A stretch of 64,000 bases of DNA, from NCBI GenBank assembly GCA_032158125.1, contig JASKOT010000001.1:1-64000 (forward strand), written 5' to 3'. Shown piece by piece: positions 37,973 through 48,792 of this stretch. Within the stretch, counting starts at the first letter, position 1. Each line of letters starts with the position of its first letter. The position numbers and the translations under genes are program-made. This stretch comes from Papiliotrema nemorosa. Taxonomy: Eukaryota > Basidiomycota > Tremellomycetes > Tremellales > Rhynchogastremaceae. A model generated the notes under the pieces. The model was not told the origin of the DNA. It saw only the letters and a program-made list of their open reading frames with translations, and did not search any database.

Positions 37973-40900
37973 ATGTCGAGGCGACACTGGCTACTTACGC
38001 TCCTCTCGGCAGCGTTGACCCTCGCAGGCAAGCCCGAGGTCACGGTGACTCGGATTGAAAACATACCCAACCGTCTATTCTACTTTGACGATACCCCCGT
38101 GAGCGCCATCACCCAACCTCACTGACAACAGGTGATTCTCATCCATGACCCAGTGACACTTCAAGTGAGACGATCCGGCGACGAAGGCAAGACGTGGGAT
38201 CTCGTCGATGGCATTGACAATGTCGTCCGACTCGTCTCACATCCCCACTCCAACAACATGGCCTTTGCGATTGGTACCGATACCACTCACTGGGTCACCT
38301 ATAATCGTGGCGACTCGTGGCAATCGTTTGATACCCCGCGCGAGGCATCTCTTATCGGTGATGTGCTGTCGTTTCACGCCGAGCAGGAAGGATGGATTTT
38401 GTTTCAAGGATTGGCATGTGAGGACACGGGTGGAGGGAAATGGGGAGGAGGAGAGACTTGCTGGGACGAGACGTATTACACGACCGACGCTTTTCGAGGG
38501 GAAACAAAGCTCTTGCTCGAGCAGACGTCAGAGTGTACCTTTGCACGATCGACAAAGAACACGCTCGAGGCTCCGGAAAAGATGATTCTCTGTGTCGCCT
38601 TTGACCCGAGTGTCAAGGGGGGGATGAAGAGTTACAAGGACAGCATGTTGTATTCTTCCGACGATTGGTTTGCGAGTAAAAAGTTTGTCGACATGGGGAT
38701 TGGCAAGCGGGCCCGAGGTGTGGTGGGTTTTGGAGTGGTCAGCAAGTTTATGGTGGCCGCGTTGAAGGTGGGAGAGGAGAAGCGGGCCGGAGATCCAATG
38801 TAGGTGGTCAGTTTGGGGTCGACTGACTCTAGGCACCTCTACGTGTCTACCAATGGGGTGGATTGGACGCAAAGCAAGTTTCCACATTCTGCCCTGCCGG
38901 ATTTGAGAGAAAAGTGAGCTTGACGTCGGCGACGCTGACCACAGCGCCTACACCATTGTCGAGTCGACCACCCATTCCATCGCGGTCGATATCCTCACCT
39001 CGCCCAGCGCCAACATTGGTACCCTTTTCGTGTCTTCTGGCGAGGGAAAATACTTTGTTCAGGCGCTGGCTGATACCAACCGGAATGAATATGGGATTGT
39101 AGACTTTGAGCAGCTCGTCGGATTGGAGGTGGGTCGACAAAAGGTTGCACTGACCACAGGGAGTCGGGGTGGCCAACGTCGTGTCGAATAGGGAGGAAGT
39201 GGTCGGATGGGGGGAGCAAAAGAAACTCAAGAGTGTCATTACCTATGATGATGGTGGGTGCGAGGTCGACACCGCTGACGGCAGGATCCAGCTGGAGATC
39301 ACTGCCTACACCCAAGCAGCTCAACGGGGAAGACTGGGAATGCGACCAGGTGGGTTCTCTGCGCAACGTCGCTCATGTCAGGGAGAGTGCAGCCTGCACG
39401 TTCATTCCGTCTCGGTGCCTCACAATTATGGGCGAGTGTTCTCATCCACCGCACCTGGGTTTGTCATGGCAGTCGGCTCGGTGGGCGAGTCGCTGCTGCC
39501 ATATGAAGACTGCGACACCTTTTTGTCCACCGATGCAGGGTTGAGCTGGAAGATGGTGCAGGAGGGTGCTCACAAGTACGAGTTTGGAGATCAAGGAAGT
39601 ATCCTCGTCATTGCCGATGACGAGGAAGCGACCGATCATGTGCACTACTCTTACGATGGAGGCGCCTCGTGGGAGCAGCTCGACCTGGGAGTCACGGTCC
39701 GAACCATTGTGCTCACGACGATACCGGATTCCACCTCGCAAAAGTTTCTCCTCCTCGGGACCTCGCCCAGGGGCAAGGGGGGCGAGGGCGGAAGGCATGC
39801 GCTGGTCTTTCTCGACTTTGCACCTGTACAAACGCGACAGTGCAAGGCGAGAGACTTTGAAAAGTGGTACGCTCGAGGCGCCGAGGGTCAGGAATGTCTC
39901 ATGGGTCACAAGGTGGGTCAAGGCTGGATCAGACTAATCGTAGCAATGGTACCAAAGGCGAAAGCTCGACGCGCAATGCTACGTCGGCAACAAGTTTGAA
40001 GATCCGGTCGGGCACGAGGAGGATTGCCCTTGTACCGATGCGGATTATGAATGGTGCGTCGTTTTGATAGTCTTGCTGATGGAAGCGACTTTAATTACGT
40101 GCGACAAGGATCCGAGTGCGTCCCGGCTGGACCCGAATCGGTCCCACCGGGGACGTGTTTGAAAAACGACGACACGTATCTCGGCTCTTCTGGATACCGA
40201 TTGATCCCCGGCAACACTTGCGACAAGTCGAAAGGCGTGGTCAAGGATGAAAAGATTCAAAAGCCTTGCTCTGGTGCACGTCCGGAAGAGGGCAAAGCGT
40301 CGTCGGTCGTGCACTCGTTTGAACACTCGATCCGGCAACACCTCTACTTTTCCGACTCTCAGACGATACTGCTCTATCTCAACGATGGGACGGTTTGGCA
40401 ATCGTCCAACGAGGGATTCTCCTGGAAACAGCTGTTCGAGGGCCAGACCTTTTTGGGGGTGTTTATGCACACGTTTGCATCGGAGCGGGCCTACCTCGTC
40501 ACCAATCAACGCAAACTGTACTATACCACCGATACCGGTCGATCTTGGAATAGCATTAGCACGCCCATGGAGCCCAACAATTTGAACATTCCGATTCTCG
40601 ATTTCCACCCGACCAAAGCGGATTGGATCGTGTATACCGGTGCGACGGATTGTCTGTCCACGCTCTCGACCAAATGTCGAGCCGTGGCCTTTTACTCGAC
40701 CAATCATGGGAGGAGCTGGAAAAAGATTGACGAATACGTCCGCAATTGTGCCTGGGCACGGGACAAGAGGTTGAAGATTGACGAGCGGGAGATTATCTGC
40801 GAGAGTTATAAGAATAAAAAGGGATCGCAGACGGCACCGGAAGAGTACAATCCGATGGAACTGATCGCCGGGGCGAATTATTACTCTAAAAAGATCAAGC

Positions 40901-42898
40901 TGTTTGACTCGGTGGTAGGGTTTGCCAGTTTTTCAGAGTATCTCTTGGTCGCACAGGTAGGTCGAAAACATTGATCGAATTGACGACAGTTGAATGCTCG
41001 AGCGGGGACGTTGCAGTTGCAAGTGTCGCTCGATGGGTATGCGTTTTCAGAGGGGCAGTTTCCGCCAAGTATGCGGATCGAGAATCGAGCCTACACGTGG
41101 GTCATGGGATGATTGAGCTCATGGTAGGATCTTGGAGAGCTCGACCGATGCGGTGTTTTTGCACGTGACGATGAATATGGAGGCGAACAATGAATGGGGC
41201 AGCATCTTCAAGTGGGTCACGAAGTGGCTCCTCTAACGACAGGTCGAATTCCAACGGGACGTACTATGGGTTGTCTATCGAGCATGTCAATCGCAACGCT
41301 GCGGGTTATGTCGACTTTGAAAAGGTGCGAAGAATCGAGGTCAAGCTGATGGTAGATGATTGGCCTAGACGGGATCGCTTTGGTCAATGTGGTGGTAGGT
41401 GGACGATTGGCGCAGCTCACTGTAGGCCAACCCTGGGGAAGCAGGGATCACGGGGAAGAAGCAGCTCCAGACGAGAATGACCCATAACGATGGGGGGACG
41501 TGGAAACCAGTCAACCCGCCGGGTCGCGACTCTCTCGGTCAGGAATATGATTGTCGATCGACGGTGAGTAGAGCAGCGACAAGGCTGATCATAGTCGTGC
41601 TCGTTGCAGATTCATGGGTACACGGAGAGGAGGGATCCAAAGTCGACCTACAGCAGTCCTTCAGCCATTGGAGTGGGTACTTGTCTGGACGCGCTGACGG
41701 TAGCTCATGCTTGCGGTGGGGAATGTGGGTGAAGAGCTGGCTCCTTATACCGACTCGGACATTTTCCTCACTCGCGATGGGGGGTTTACGTGGGAGGAGA
41801 TTCACAAAGATGCCCACATGTGGGAGTTTGGTGACTCGGGGTCGGTCATTGTGATTGTCAATGATGAGGACTTTACCGACCACGTGTTGTACACCACCGA
41901 CGAGGGCATGACGTGGAACTCGCACTCGTTTGGGGAGAATTTACGAGTTCAGTCGATCGAGACGGTACCGGATGACACGTCGAGACGGTTCATCCTGATC
42001 GGGTATCGGTCAGACGAGTTGGAAAAGAGCGTCCTGGTGCATCTGGACTTTTCCGCCATTACTCGACAGCAATGTGGGTGCTCGCAAGGATCCGCTGACT
42101 ATAGGCACCTTGGATCTGCAAGACCCGAATCACGACGACTTTGAGCTCTGGTCACCGAGTGAAGGGCGCGACGAGACGTGTCTGTTTGGCCGACAGACAA
42201 AGTATAGACGTCGGGTCAGGGACAAGAATTGTTACATTGGCTCCAAGGTGGCCCAGCCAGAGCCCATTGTCCGCAACTGCACTTGCCAGGCGCATGACTT
42301 TGAATGGTGAGTGGGGAGGAGGCGGTACTGAGGGTAGTGAATTCAACTATTACCGCGAGTCGGGCAAATGCGTCCTCGTCGAAGGCGCCTCGGCCCTGTC
42401 GTCGAATACCGAGTATGAGCAGTGTGACGGATCCTCGCCCTACTGGTACGAGCGAACCGCATACCGCAAGATTCCCTACTCGAGCTGTCAAGGGGGCGAG
42501 CGGTTGGATCGGGGTAAACGACACGACTGTCCGGGCATTTTGGCCGGGGGAGGCGTCAGTGGGTTGGTCTGGGGCAGCATTGTCATTTTACCTTTTGCCT
42601 TGGCTGCTCTGGGCGGATGGTGGTGGTACCACAAGGGTCAATCTGGGTCCATCCGACTCGGCGATCATCGAGCGTTTTCAAGCGGTCCCGGATCGTCGGT
42701 CGTGGACCTGGTGGCCAGTGTGCCATACTTTGTGTTGGGCGTGGCGCAAGAGGCGTGGGCGTGGGTTGAGCGCAAGGTGCCCTTGTTGGATGGATTGTTT
42801 TCGAGACGTTACCGATCGTTGCCTATTGATGATGATGGTGAGTGGTGCAGAAGAGTGGGCTGACGCCAGCCGAGGTATTGGGACCATATGATGAATGA
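37973..42898 (+). CDS. VPS10: Vacuolar sorting receptor Vps10 (sortilin family)
   Basis: Type I receptor cycling between late Golgi and endosome to sort vacuolar hydrolases. A signal peptide ([17 protein letters not shown]) is followed by two tandem VPS10 domains built of Asp-box blades, such as [39 protein letters not shown] and TDEGMTWNS. Each ends with a 10CC cysteine module (first near 39840-40270, second near 42060-42530 with [10 protein letters not shown]). A single transmembrane helix ([20 protein letters not shown]) and a short cytosolic tail follow. At least ten short introns interrupt it. A final intron joins LPIDDD to AEVLGPYDE and TGA at 42896-42898, 4 nt from the next stop codon on the opposite strand. 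About 1480 aa. Confidence 0.92.
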
Positions 42899-42902
42899 TG
42901 CA

Positions 42903-44113
42903 TTATAGACGAATGACCACTTTGCCAAAATGTTTCCCATCCACCATGTACTGATACGCCTCTTTCAACTGGTCAAAGGGGAAGACTCGGTCAATGATGG
43001 GCTCCATGCCGCTCGCCTCGATGGCTTGTATCATGGCTTGTTCGTCTTGTCGGTTGGCTACAAAGTTGCCGCGGACATTGGCAGCGGAAAAAAAGATGAT
43101 CTTGGCGAGGTCTTCCTTGATGAGATGGTCGGGGATGGTGGAATAGTCGGAGAGATACCCTGGGGTCAGGGGTGGGGGTGACGTTGGCTCACCTGAAATG
43201 GCGACGAGACCGCCTTGCTTGGTCGCTCTGGTGCTTCGTGCGATGGTTCCTTGACCCCCTATTTCAATGACAAAGTCGACGCCTTTTCCTCCCGTCATGC
43301 GTCTTGCCTCGTCGTCCCATTTGTCTATTTTAGAATAGTCGATCGTTCTGATTGCCTCGGGGTTGGCTTTGACCAGGGGTCGAAGGAGATTTACAGCGCG
43401 GTCGAGCTTTTGCTGAGAGGACGAGGTGAGGATGACGTTGGCGCCGGCGATCAAGGCGAATTGAGCCGCCGCGAGCGAGACACCGCCTGTGCCGAGGCAG
43501 AGGACCGTTTGACCAGGTTGGAGTTTGGGGTTGTGAGAGTAGAGGGAAGACCAGGCGGTCGCGTACGCCACGGTGAGGGTGGATCCTTGGAGGTGGTCGT
43601 AGTGTGAGGGAATCAACACGCAGTCTTCCTGGGGTCAGTGCGGTCCGCTCATCGGGGGGTTTACCTCGTCGGAGAGAAAGTATTCTGCTGCCACACCGTG
43701 TCTACCTCCGCCCAAGCTTTGCATGACGCATGAGAGGGGGACGTCTTCGTAATGGTGGTTCCCGGTGAAAATGATGGGCGAGACTCTGTCTCCTGACTTG
43801 AATCGAGTCACCCTGTCGCCCACGGCGACCACCTCTCCACTCGCATCGGAGATGGGGACCAGGTTGTCTGGGGAGTTTTGGGGCGACGGGTAGGTGCCCG
43901 TTGCGATTTGAACGTCCCTTGCGTTGAGGGAGAGGGCGTGGATTTTGATCAAGATCTGGGATTAGTGGAGTCGGGATGCGGACTCACTTGAGTGGGGGAG
44001 GTGATTTGAGGGATCGGCGCATTGTCCTGCAGTTGGAGTCCGTCGAGACTGTTCTGATGGGTCAGGATGTACTGCTTCATGCTGGGTGTCATGGGTCGAT
44101 GGAGATCAACCAT
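42903..44113 (-). CDS. Medium-chain (zinc-free) alcohol dehydrogenase-like oxidoreductase
   Basis: NAD(P)H-dependent MDR-family oxidoreductase. The start MVDLHRPMTPSMKQYILTHQ (or the in-frame ATG at 44092) is followed after an intron by ILIKIHALSLNARDVQI, VPISDASGEVVAVGDRVTRF and GDRVSPIIF. A second intron leads to the Rossmann fold: GQTVLCLGTGGVSLAAAQFA, GANVILTSSSQQKLDRA, then KGVDFVIEIGGQGTI and GGLVAISG. It ends FDQLKEAYQYMVDGKHFGKV and IRL before TAA at 42903-42905. The Cys/His zinc ligands of classical alcohol dehydrogenases are absent. Substrate unknown. It shares a 262 nt divergent promoter with aconitase X, so a joint pathway is possible. Confidence 0.88.
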
Positions 44114-44168
44114 GCTTTATAGCTGGAATCGTGTCATCATGAGTCATCATGTTGGTGATCTTGTGGAG

Positions 44169-44197
44169 GTCGCTTAGGTCGACGTCGACGTCGCTTA
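44169..44197. promoter_or_regulatory. Palindrome flanked by direct repeats in the MDR/aconitase X promoter
   Basis: GTCGCTTA occurs at 44169-44176 and again at 44190-44197, exactly 21 bp apart. Between them is a perfect 12 bp palindrome GTCGACGTCGAC (44178-44189). The group lies midway between the divergent start codons of the MDR dehydrogenase (44113) and aconitase X (44376). Two turns of helix between the repeats suit a dimeric regulator. No factor can be named. Confidence 0.4.
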
Positions 44198-44375
44198 CGG
44201 ATGGGCTGGCATAGTGACGAATGCATGGGTACAAGTGTGGGATCGAGATGCACCGAGGCCTGCAAGATATGGGAGTCAGAAGGGAAGCGGTAACTCCGGG
44301 ACGGCGGCATGCCGATTGTTATTTTGCCTTGTTGACCATGTACGGATGCAGCGACATGCTCTTCCACACTTCAAC

Positions 44376-46124
44376 ATGAGACGCTCGTGCGATGGGTGCT
44401 CCAGGCAAGGTGCAGGGTGCACGTCAACATGCGACATTGAATCGCTCGCCCTATCCACCCCAGAGCTCCCCCATTTCCTCGTACCGGGTGATGCGACCGG
44501 GACACTACTCTACAGCAAGGTCCCATTGTCCTTTTGGGGAGGGACCCACCCTCCGACTGGGACCATTATCGATACTCGTCACGATCTCGCAGGAGAGTCA
44601 TTCGCAGGCAAGGTGCTGGCTCTACCCTTAGCCAGAGGGTCGTGTACGGGTAGTCTGGCCATTCTCGAATGCGTCATGTCGGGACATGGGCCGGCGGGGA
44701 TTGTGCTCGCCCATCCGGACCCGATTCTCGCTCTAGGCGCATTGGTCGCCGGGGTGTTGTTTGGCAGGCCGTTGCCAGTGGTGGTGATTGGGGAAAAGTG
44801 GTACAAGCAGTTGACGACGGGCGCGGTCAAGATTGACCAGAGGACGTCTACGATCAAGGTCACCACGTCGGACAAGACGCTCCAGATCCGATTGGACCAC
44901 CTCACCTCTGACGTCGAGCTGTCAGAGATGGATCGGTCTATGCTGAGGGGAGATCAAGGAGAGGGCAAGCAAAAAGCGATGGAGCTGGTGCTCGCCATGG
45001 CAAAGATGTACGGGGCGGAAAGGTTGATCGATATCAGCTCTGCCCACATTGACGCCTGCATCTATGTCGGACCGGCGACACTGCAGTTTGCTCGACGTTT
45101 TCATGGATCCACCTTTGCCGTGCCGACGACGCTCAATGCCGTGTCGGTGGATCAGAGGCGGTGGAGGGAGCTCGGGGTGGACGAGGACGAAGCGGCCCAC
45201 GCATGTGAGCTGGCCGATGCGTACATGGCCATGGGGGCGGAAGAGAGCTTTACCTGTGCCCCGTATCTCTTGCCCAATCGACCCGGGTTGAACGACCAAA
45301 TCGGGTGGGGTGAATCCAATGCCGTGGCCTTTGCGAATAGTGTCATTGGGGCGAGAACGCAAAAGTACCCAGATATGCTGGATGTGGCAGTGGCCTTGAC
45401 GGGCAGGGCGCCTTTGGCAGGGTGTCATTTGGACGAACAGAGGCAGCCCAACGTGAGGGTCAATGTAGAGGTCGCCGTAGGAGACGACTCGTTTTGGCCG
45501 TTGCTGGGGTATCGAGTGGGCGCCGCGGCAAGGAATGACATTGCTATTGTATGCGGGCTGGAGACGAGTCGACCTTCTCTGGACAATCTCAAGGCGTTTG
45601 GGGCGGCATATGGGACATCGTCTGGATCGCCCATGTTTCACATCCGAGGCGTCACCCCGGAAGCGATGGCCTGGGAGGGTGCGATGAGGGAAGAGGTCGT
45701 CACGATGGGTGATCTCGAGGCGGCATGGGGGGAGCTCAATTCGGCCACAGACCCTTCAGTGAGGTTGGTGGCTTTGGGTAACCCGCACGCTTCGGTCGAC
45801 GAGTTGGGGGAGATTGCTCGACTGGTCAGGGGGAAGCGAAAGGACCCTAACACTCGCTTGGTGATCACTTGTGCGCGATGGACGGAGCAAGAGGCGGAAT
45901 GTTTGGGCTATACAGGGGCGATTCGCCAGTTTGGGGGAGAGGTGTTGACCGACACTTGCTGGTGCATGATTGAAAAACCCATTGTCCCGGATGGCAACGT
46001 CATGACCAACTCGGCCAAATACGCCCATTACGGTCCTGGAAAGTCCAACATCAAGATGCATTTCGGCAGCCTGGCCCAGTGTGTCGAGGCGGCCACGGTG
46101 GGTGGTTATGAGTCCTTTTTGTAG
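44376..46124 (+). CDS. Aconitase X (fused swivel and catalytic domains), probable cis-3-hydroxy-L-proline dehydratase
   Basis: Aconitase superfamily member in which the small swivel domain (DUF126) is fused ahead of the large domain (DUF521), as known in fungi. The swivel part reads FLVPGDATGTLLYSKVPLSF, LSFWGGTHPPTGTIIDTRH, LPLARGSCTGS and PAGIVLAHPDPI. The catalytic part has ELVLAMAKMYGAERLIDISS, HIDACIYVG, FAVPTTLNAVSVD, ESFTCAPYLLPNRPG, GWGESNAVAFANSVIGARTQ and EVLTDTCWCMIEKPI with cluster-ligand cysteines, ending with YAHYGPGKSNIKMHFGSL. Characterised members dehydrate cis-3-hydroxy-L-proline or phosphomevalonate. The frame is open upstream to 44214 without ATG; 44376 is my choice of two ATGs (44346 also possible), and a 5' exon is not excluded. 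No introns. The last 19 nt overlap the gene on the other strand. Confidence 0.87.
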   Translation: MRRSCDGCSRQGAGCTSTCDIESLALSTPELPHFLVPGDATGTLLYSKVPLSFWGGTHPPTGTIIDTRHDLAGESFAGKVLALPLARGSCTGSLAILECVMSGHGPAGIVLAHPDPILALGALVAGVLFGRPLPVVVIGEKWYKQLTTGAVKIDQRTSTIKVTTSDKTLQIRLDHLTSDVELSEMDRSMLRGDQGEGKQKAMELVLAMAKMYGAERLIDISSAHIDACIYVGPATLQFARRFHGSTFAVPTTLNAVSVDQRRWRELGVDEDEAAHACELADAYMAMGAEESFTCAPYLLPNRPGLNDQIGWGESNAVAFANSVIGARTQKYPDMLDVAVALTGRAPLAGCHLDEQRQPNVRVNVEVAVGDDSFWPLLGYRVGAAARNDIAIVCGLETSRPSLDNLKAFGAAYGTSSGSPMFHIRGVTPEAMAWEGAMREEVVTMGDLEAAWGELNSATDPSVRLVALGNPHASVDELGEIARLVRGKRKDPNTRLVITCARWTEQEAECLGYTGAIRQFGGEVLTDTCWCMIEKPIVPDGNVMTNSAKYAHYGPGKSNIKMHFGSLAQCVEAATVGGYESFL

Positions 46125-47131
46125 CAATCCCCGCCAAACTCCAACCCTCCGTTCTTGTACTCTTCCCTCTCCACCACTGTCCATGCACTCCACGGGGTCC
46201 ACCTCTCGGCCACCTCTACCTTGACGTGGGTGGCATAGCTCTGAACGCAGTAGTTTGGCGCGTGACCCGTGTTGAGCGGTGCCGCAAAGTTGAAAAAGGT
46301 CTCTGCGGGAGCGGTAGCCACGACAGAGAGGCGTCGAAACCATCCTTTCATGTCGATGGAAAAAAGACGCTTGGCATAAGACACCTCGGTGGAGAGACCT
46401 GATAGGGTGAAGCCGAAGATGGAAAAGGGCATAAAGCAGAGATATCGCCCATGGCTCCCTTGGTACCCTACCAGCCAGGCTTCGACGCCTGGGATGAGGG
46501 ATCCACCGGCGAGACAGATTCCCTTGCCTCGTTCGTGGTCTCGCGCTTGTAGCCAGTTGTAGGATTTGGGGAAGGATATCGCCCAGTTTTTCTCATAGTG
46601 AACCTTGGCTCGACCCGAAGCATCGGGCAGTCCGGGAATGGAGAGTTGAAAGGTGCAGTCCGAGCTGACAGAGTGGACGTGCCATTGGATGGGGGAGGGT
46701 AGGCGGGCGATGAGGCCTGCCGGGGTGGAATCGGTGTCGCCGGGTTTCCATGGGGTGCGCGTAGAAGGGATCGTCGAGGCGTGGAATGTGGCCGATGGGG
46801 TGAGGAGGGACCACGAGACGACGTCTCCATCCCATCGGAATGATCCAGTGTCCCATTTGATTGTGAATGATGCATCGGTCGAGTCTACGTCGAATGTGGG
46901 CGGCCAGAATTCCTTTTGAACGATTGTGGTAGAGTCGGGCGAAACATAGGTGAGGACAATGTAGAAGGGCTTGGCTTTATGCAACGCATCGTGGTCGTCT
47001 GGGTTGAGACGTCGCGCGACGGCAGGGACGGCCGAGACGATTAGGCAGATGGACCAGCCGGAGGGGAGCTCGAATCGAGAGTAGTAGCCCTCGAACGTTG
47101 CGTTGCGGTGCGGGGCGTAGTGGTCTGCCAT
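46106..47131 (-). CDS. Tocopherol-cyclase-like domain protein, single exon
   Basis: About 340 aa without introns. Its start is the first ATG in frame (MADHYAPHRNATFEGYYSRF); codons upstream are open but offer only GTG. The pattern is that of the tocopherol-cyclase-like family: FEGYYSRFELPSGWSICLIV near the N-terminus, QWHVHSVSSDCTFQLSI in the middle, and the core SGRAKVHYEKNWAISFPKSY NWLQARD. Then come GICLAGGSLIPGVEAWLVGY and PFSIFGFTLSG. Plants use this fold to close the chromanol ring, but fungi make no tocopherol, so the reaction here is unknown. It ends GGDCYKKDS, TAA at 46106-46108, inside the last codons of aconitase X. Confidence 0.75.
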   Translation of the reverse strand: MADHYAPHRNATFEGYYSRFELPSGWSICLIVSAVPAVARRLNPDDHDALHKAKPFYIVLTYVSPDSTTIVQKEFWPPTFDVDSTDASFTIKWDTGSFRWDGDVVSWSLLTPSATFHASTIPSTRTPWKPGDTDSTPAGLIARLPSPIQWHVHSVSSDCTFQLSIPGLPDASGRAKVHYEKNWAISFPKSYNWLQARDHERGKGICLAGGSLIPGVEAWLVGYQGSHGRYLCFMPFSIFGFTLSGLSTEVSYAKRLFSIDMKGWFRRLSVVATAPAETFFNFAAPLNTGHAPNYCVQSYATHVKVEVAERWTPWSAWTVVEREEYKNGGLEFGGDCYKKDS

Positions 47132-47891
47132 GGGTGAGTGGTGTGTTGCATGGTGCAAGTCGATGTCGAGTGGGAGTGACGTCGGATTTGGCGCGATTGG
47201 GGTGGCGTACACGCACCCCTCGAGGCCACAGCCCTGGCAGTGGCATGGTAATGGACAAGCCCTGTATAAAGCAGCTGAATTTGGGCAAGAGCAATCACCT
47301 GGTCTAGGGCTCTGCAGTTTTTGACGGTGCCCTGGTCAGATTCAAGCCCCTGTGGTCCTGGGCCTTTGGTCAGGTTTGTTATGGGAACCGACATGATGTT
47401 GTCATGAAGGCTAGCTCGACGCGACTTCACTTTTACCACCAACGACCGAGGATACATGACCGAGGCTCTAACGACTGCGCCTATTTCGTTGAAACCGCCT
47501 ACAGCGACTTCTCGACAATTCTCGCTGCGGACCGAAGAAGTCCACGGAAGGCAAAGCGATAGGATCATTCAACGCCTAAGGATCTCTTTCACTCTTGACC
47601 CGTGAGATATAAGTACTATGAGGAAGGCGGTGGATTCCTTTTCTTTAGCTTCTTGTCATTGAGTCAATACAACATTATAACAGTGCTTTCTGCATCACTA
47701 CTGGTTATCTACTCGTAGTCTTGCCCTCTGTCATCTCTAGTTCACGCTACTCTCGTCCTCTAGCCACTCTCGTCTAAAATCTCTTCCGCCTTGTTCACTC
47801 TCAGTGATCATCATTCAACCCTCGACGATCTAGGCGACTTAGCTACTGGTAGCTAAGTTCATATATCTCGTTGAGTACCTTCTCTTTCTAG
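47132..47891. other. Intergenic region upstream of the tocopherol-cyclase-like gene
   Basis: 760 nt with no supported gene. A minus-strand frame (47041-47568) crosses it without domain or splice support. The part at 47690-47880 is rich in CT and TA and lies just past the stop codon of the coiled-coil gene. Probably a promoter plus a 3' UTR. Confidence 0.45.
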
Positions 47892-48792
47892 TCACGCGCT
47901 GGGCTGGTAGCTATAGTGGAGCAACGTGACAACGTGTCGACTCTTCTTCCTCTTTTCCCACTCTTCCCTGATCTCCTTGACATCCTCCTTGATCTCAGCA
48001 AGTTCGCCGTTGAGCTGCTCGTTTTCAGCTTCGAGATCTCGGACCTTTTTCTCCAACACCGCGATCCGCCCTCCTTTGGTGAGGTTTGAAGGGTTCTCCT
48101 TTGCCGCGAGGTATACGTCTCGCGCAGACTTTTCGGCTGCACGTAAGCGGATATGACTATTGAGACACTCACCGTCGGCCTTGTCCCCGGTTTGAGGTTC
48201 TTCCACCACGGTGACTTCGCCATCCGAATAGGTAATCTTGAGTTTGCAGATTCCTTGGAATTGGCAAGATCCTCGGGCAGCCATCGCGCACGAAAGACAA
48301 GAGTTGGGTCTGACGGTATCTCCGCTGTCGCTAAAATCAAAGTTGGCAAAGATTGTCACTCTGCCGGCTTGTTCTGCTCTCCAGCAGGAGATACCTTGGA
48401 TCCTATGCCTGTCAGCTTGAAAGTAGGGAGATTCACATGTAGTAGTGCCTAAAGAGTTTGACCGAGCATAGGTCTCCGCAGTTTTTGGCTCCAAACTTGC
48501 ACTTGGGCTTCATTCGTTGGAGCTGAGACCAGAATTGAGCATTTTGACCGCCTGTGTCTGGCCTCCATTGTTCAAATTTGAATCGCTTGACGAGGTTTGA
48601 CGGGAAAGAAGGGTCCAGGCAGTGATCAACATGTTGAAAGCTCCGGGTGCCGCTTGGGTCGAGGTACTTTTCCCATTCTTTCGCTCTGTCGGGTCGCTTG
48701 TGCATCGCGTCGTTGGATTGATACTTCTTGAGCCAGACCCTTTTGAAATGATCGTCGGGTCGAGGGGGAGACACTTGAGAGACAGCTGGCAT
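47892..48792 (-). CDS. Unrecognised cysteine-containing protein with C-terminal coiled coil
   Basis: No family is recognised. The first ATG in frame gives MPAVSQVSPPRPDDHFKRVW; the frame is open further up only to a GTG. The first part has KYLDPSGTRSFQHVDHCLDP and KCKFGAKNCGDLCSVKLFRH. A short intron (about 48410-48438) joins YYM to a second part with GISCWRAEQAGRVTIFANF, RPNSCLSCAMAARGSCQFQG and CKLKITYSDGEVTVVEE. A 36 nt in-frame intron (GTGAGT to GTGCAG) joins DKAD to AEKSARDVYL. The end is a clear coiled coil with heptad leucines (IAVLEKKVRDLEAENEQL, NGELAEIKEDVKEIREEW). Eight or so cysteines suggest disulphides or metal. About 260 aa. No signal peptide follows the chosen ATG. Confidence 0.6.

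Noticed and set aside
44922..45641. Open frame of 239 codons on the minus strand
   Set aside because: Antisense to the aconitase X catalytic domain; GC-rich codon third positions keep it open.
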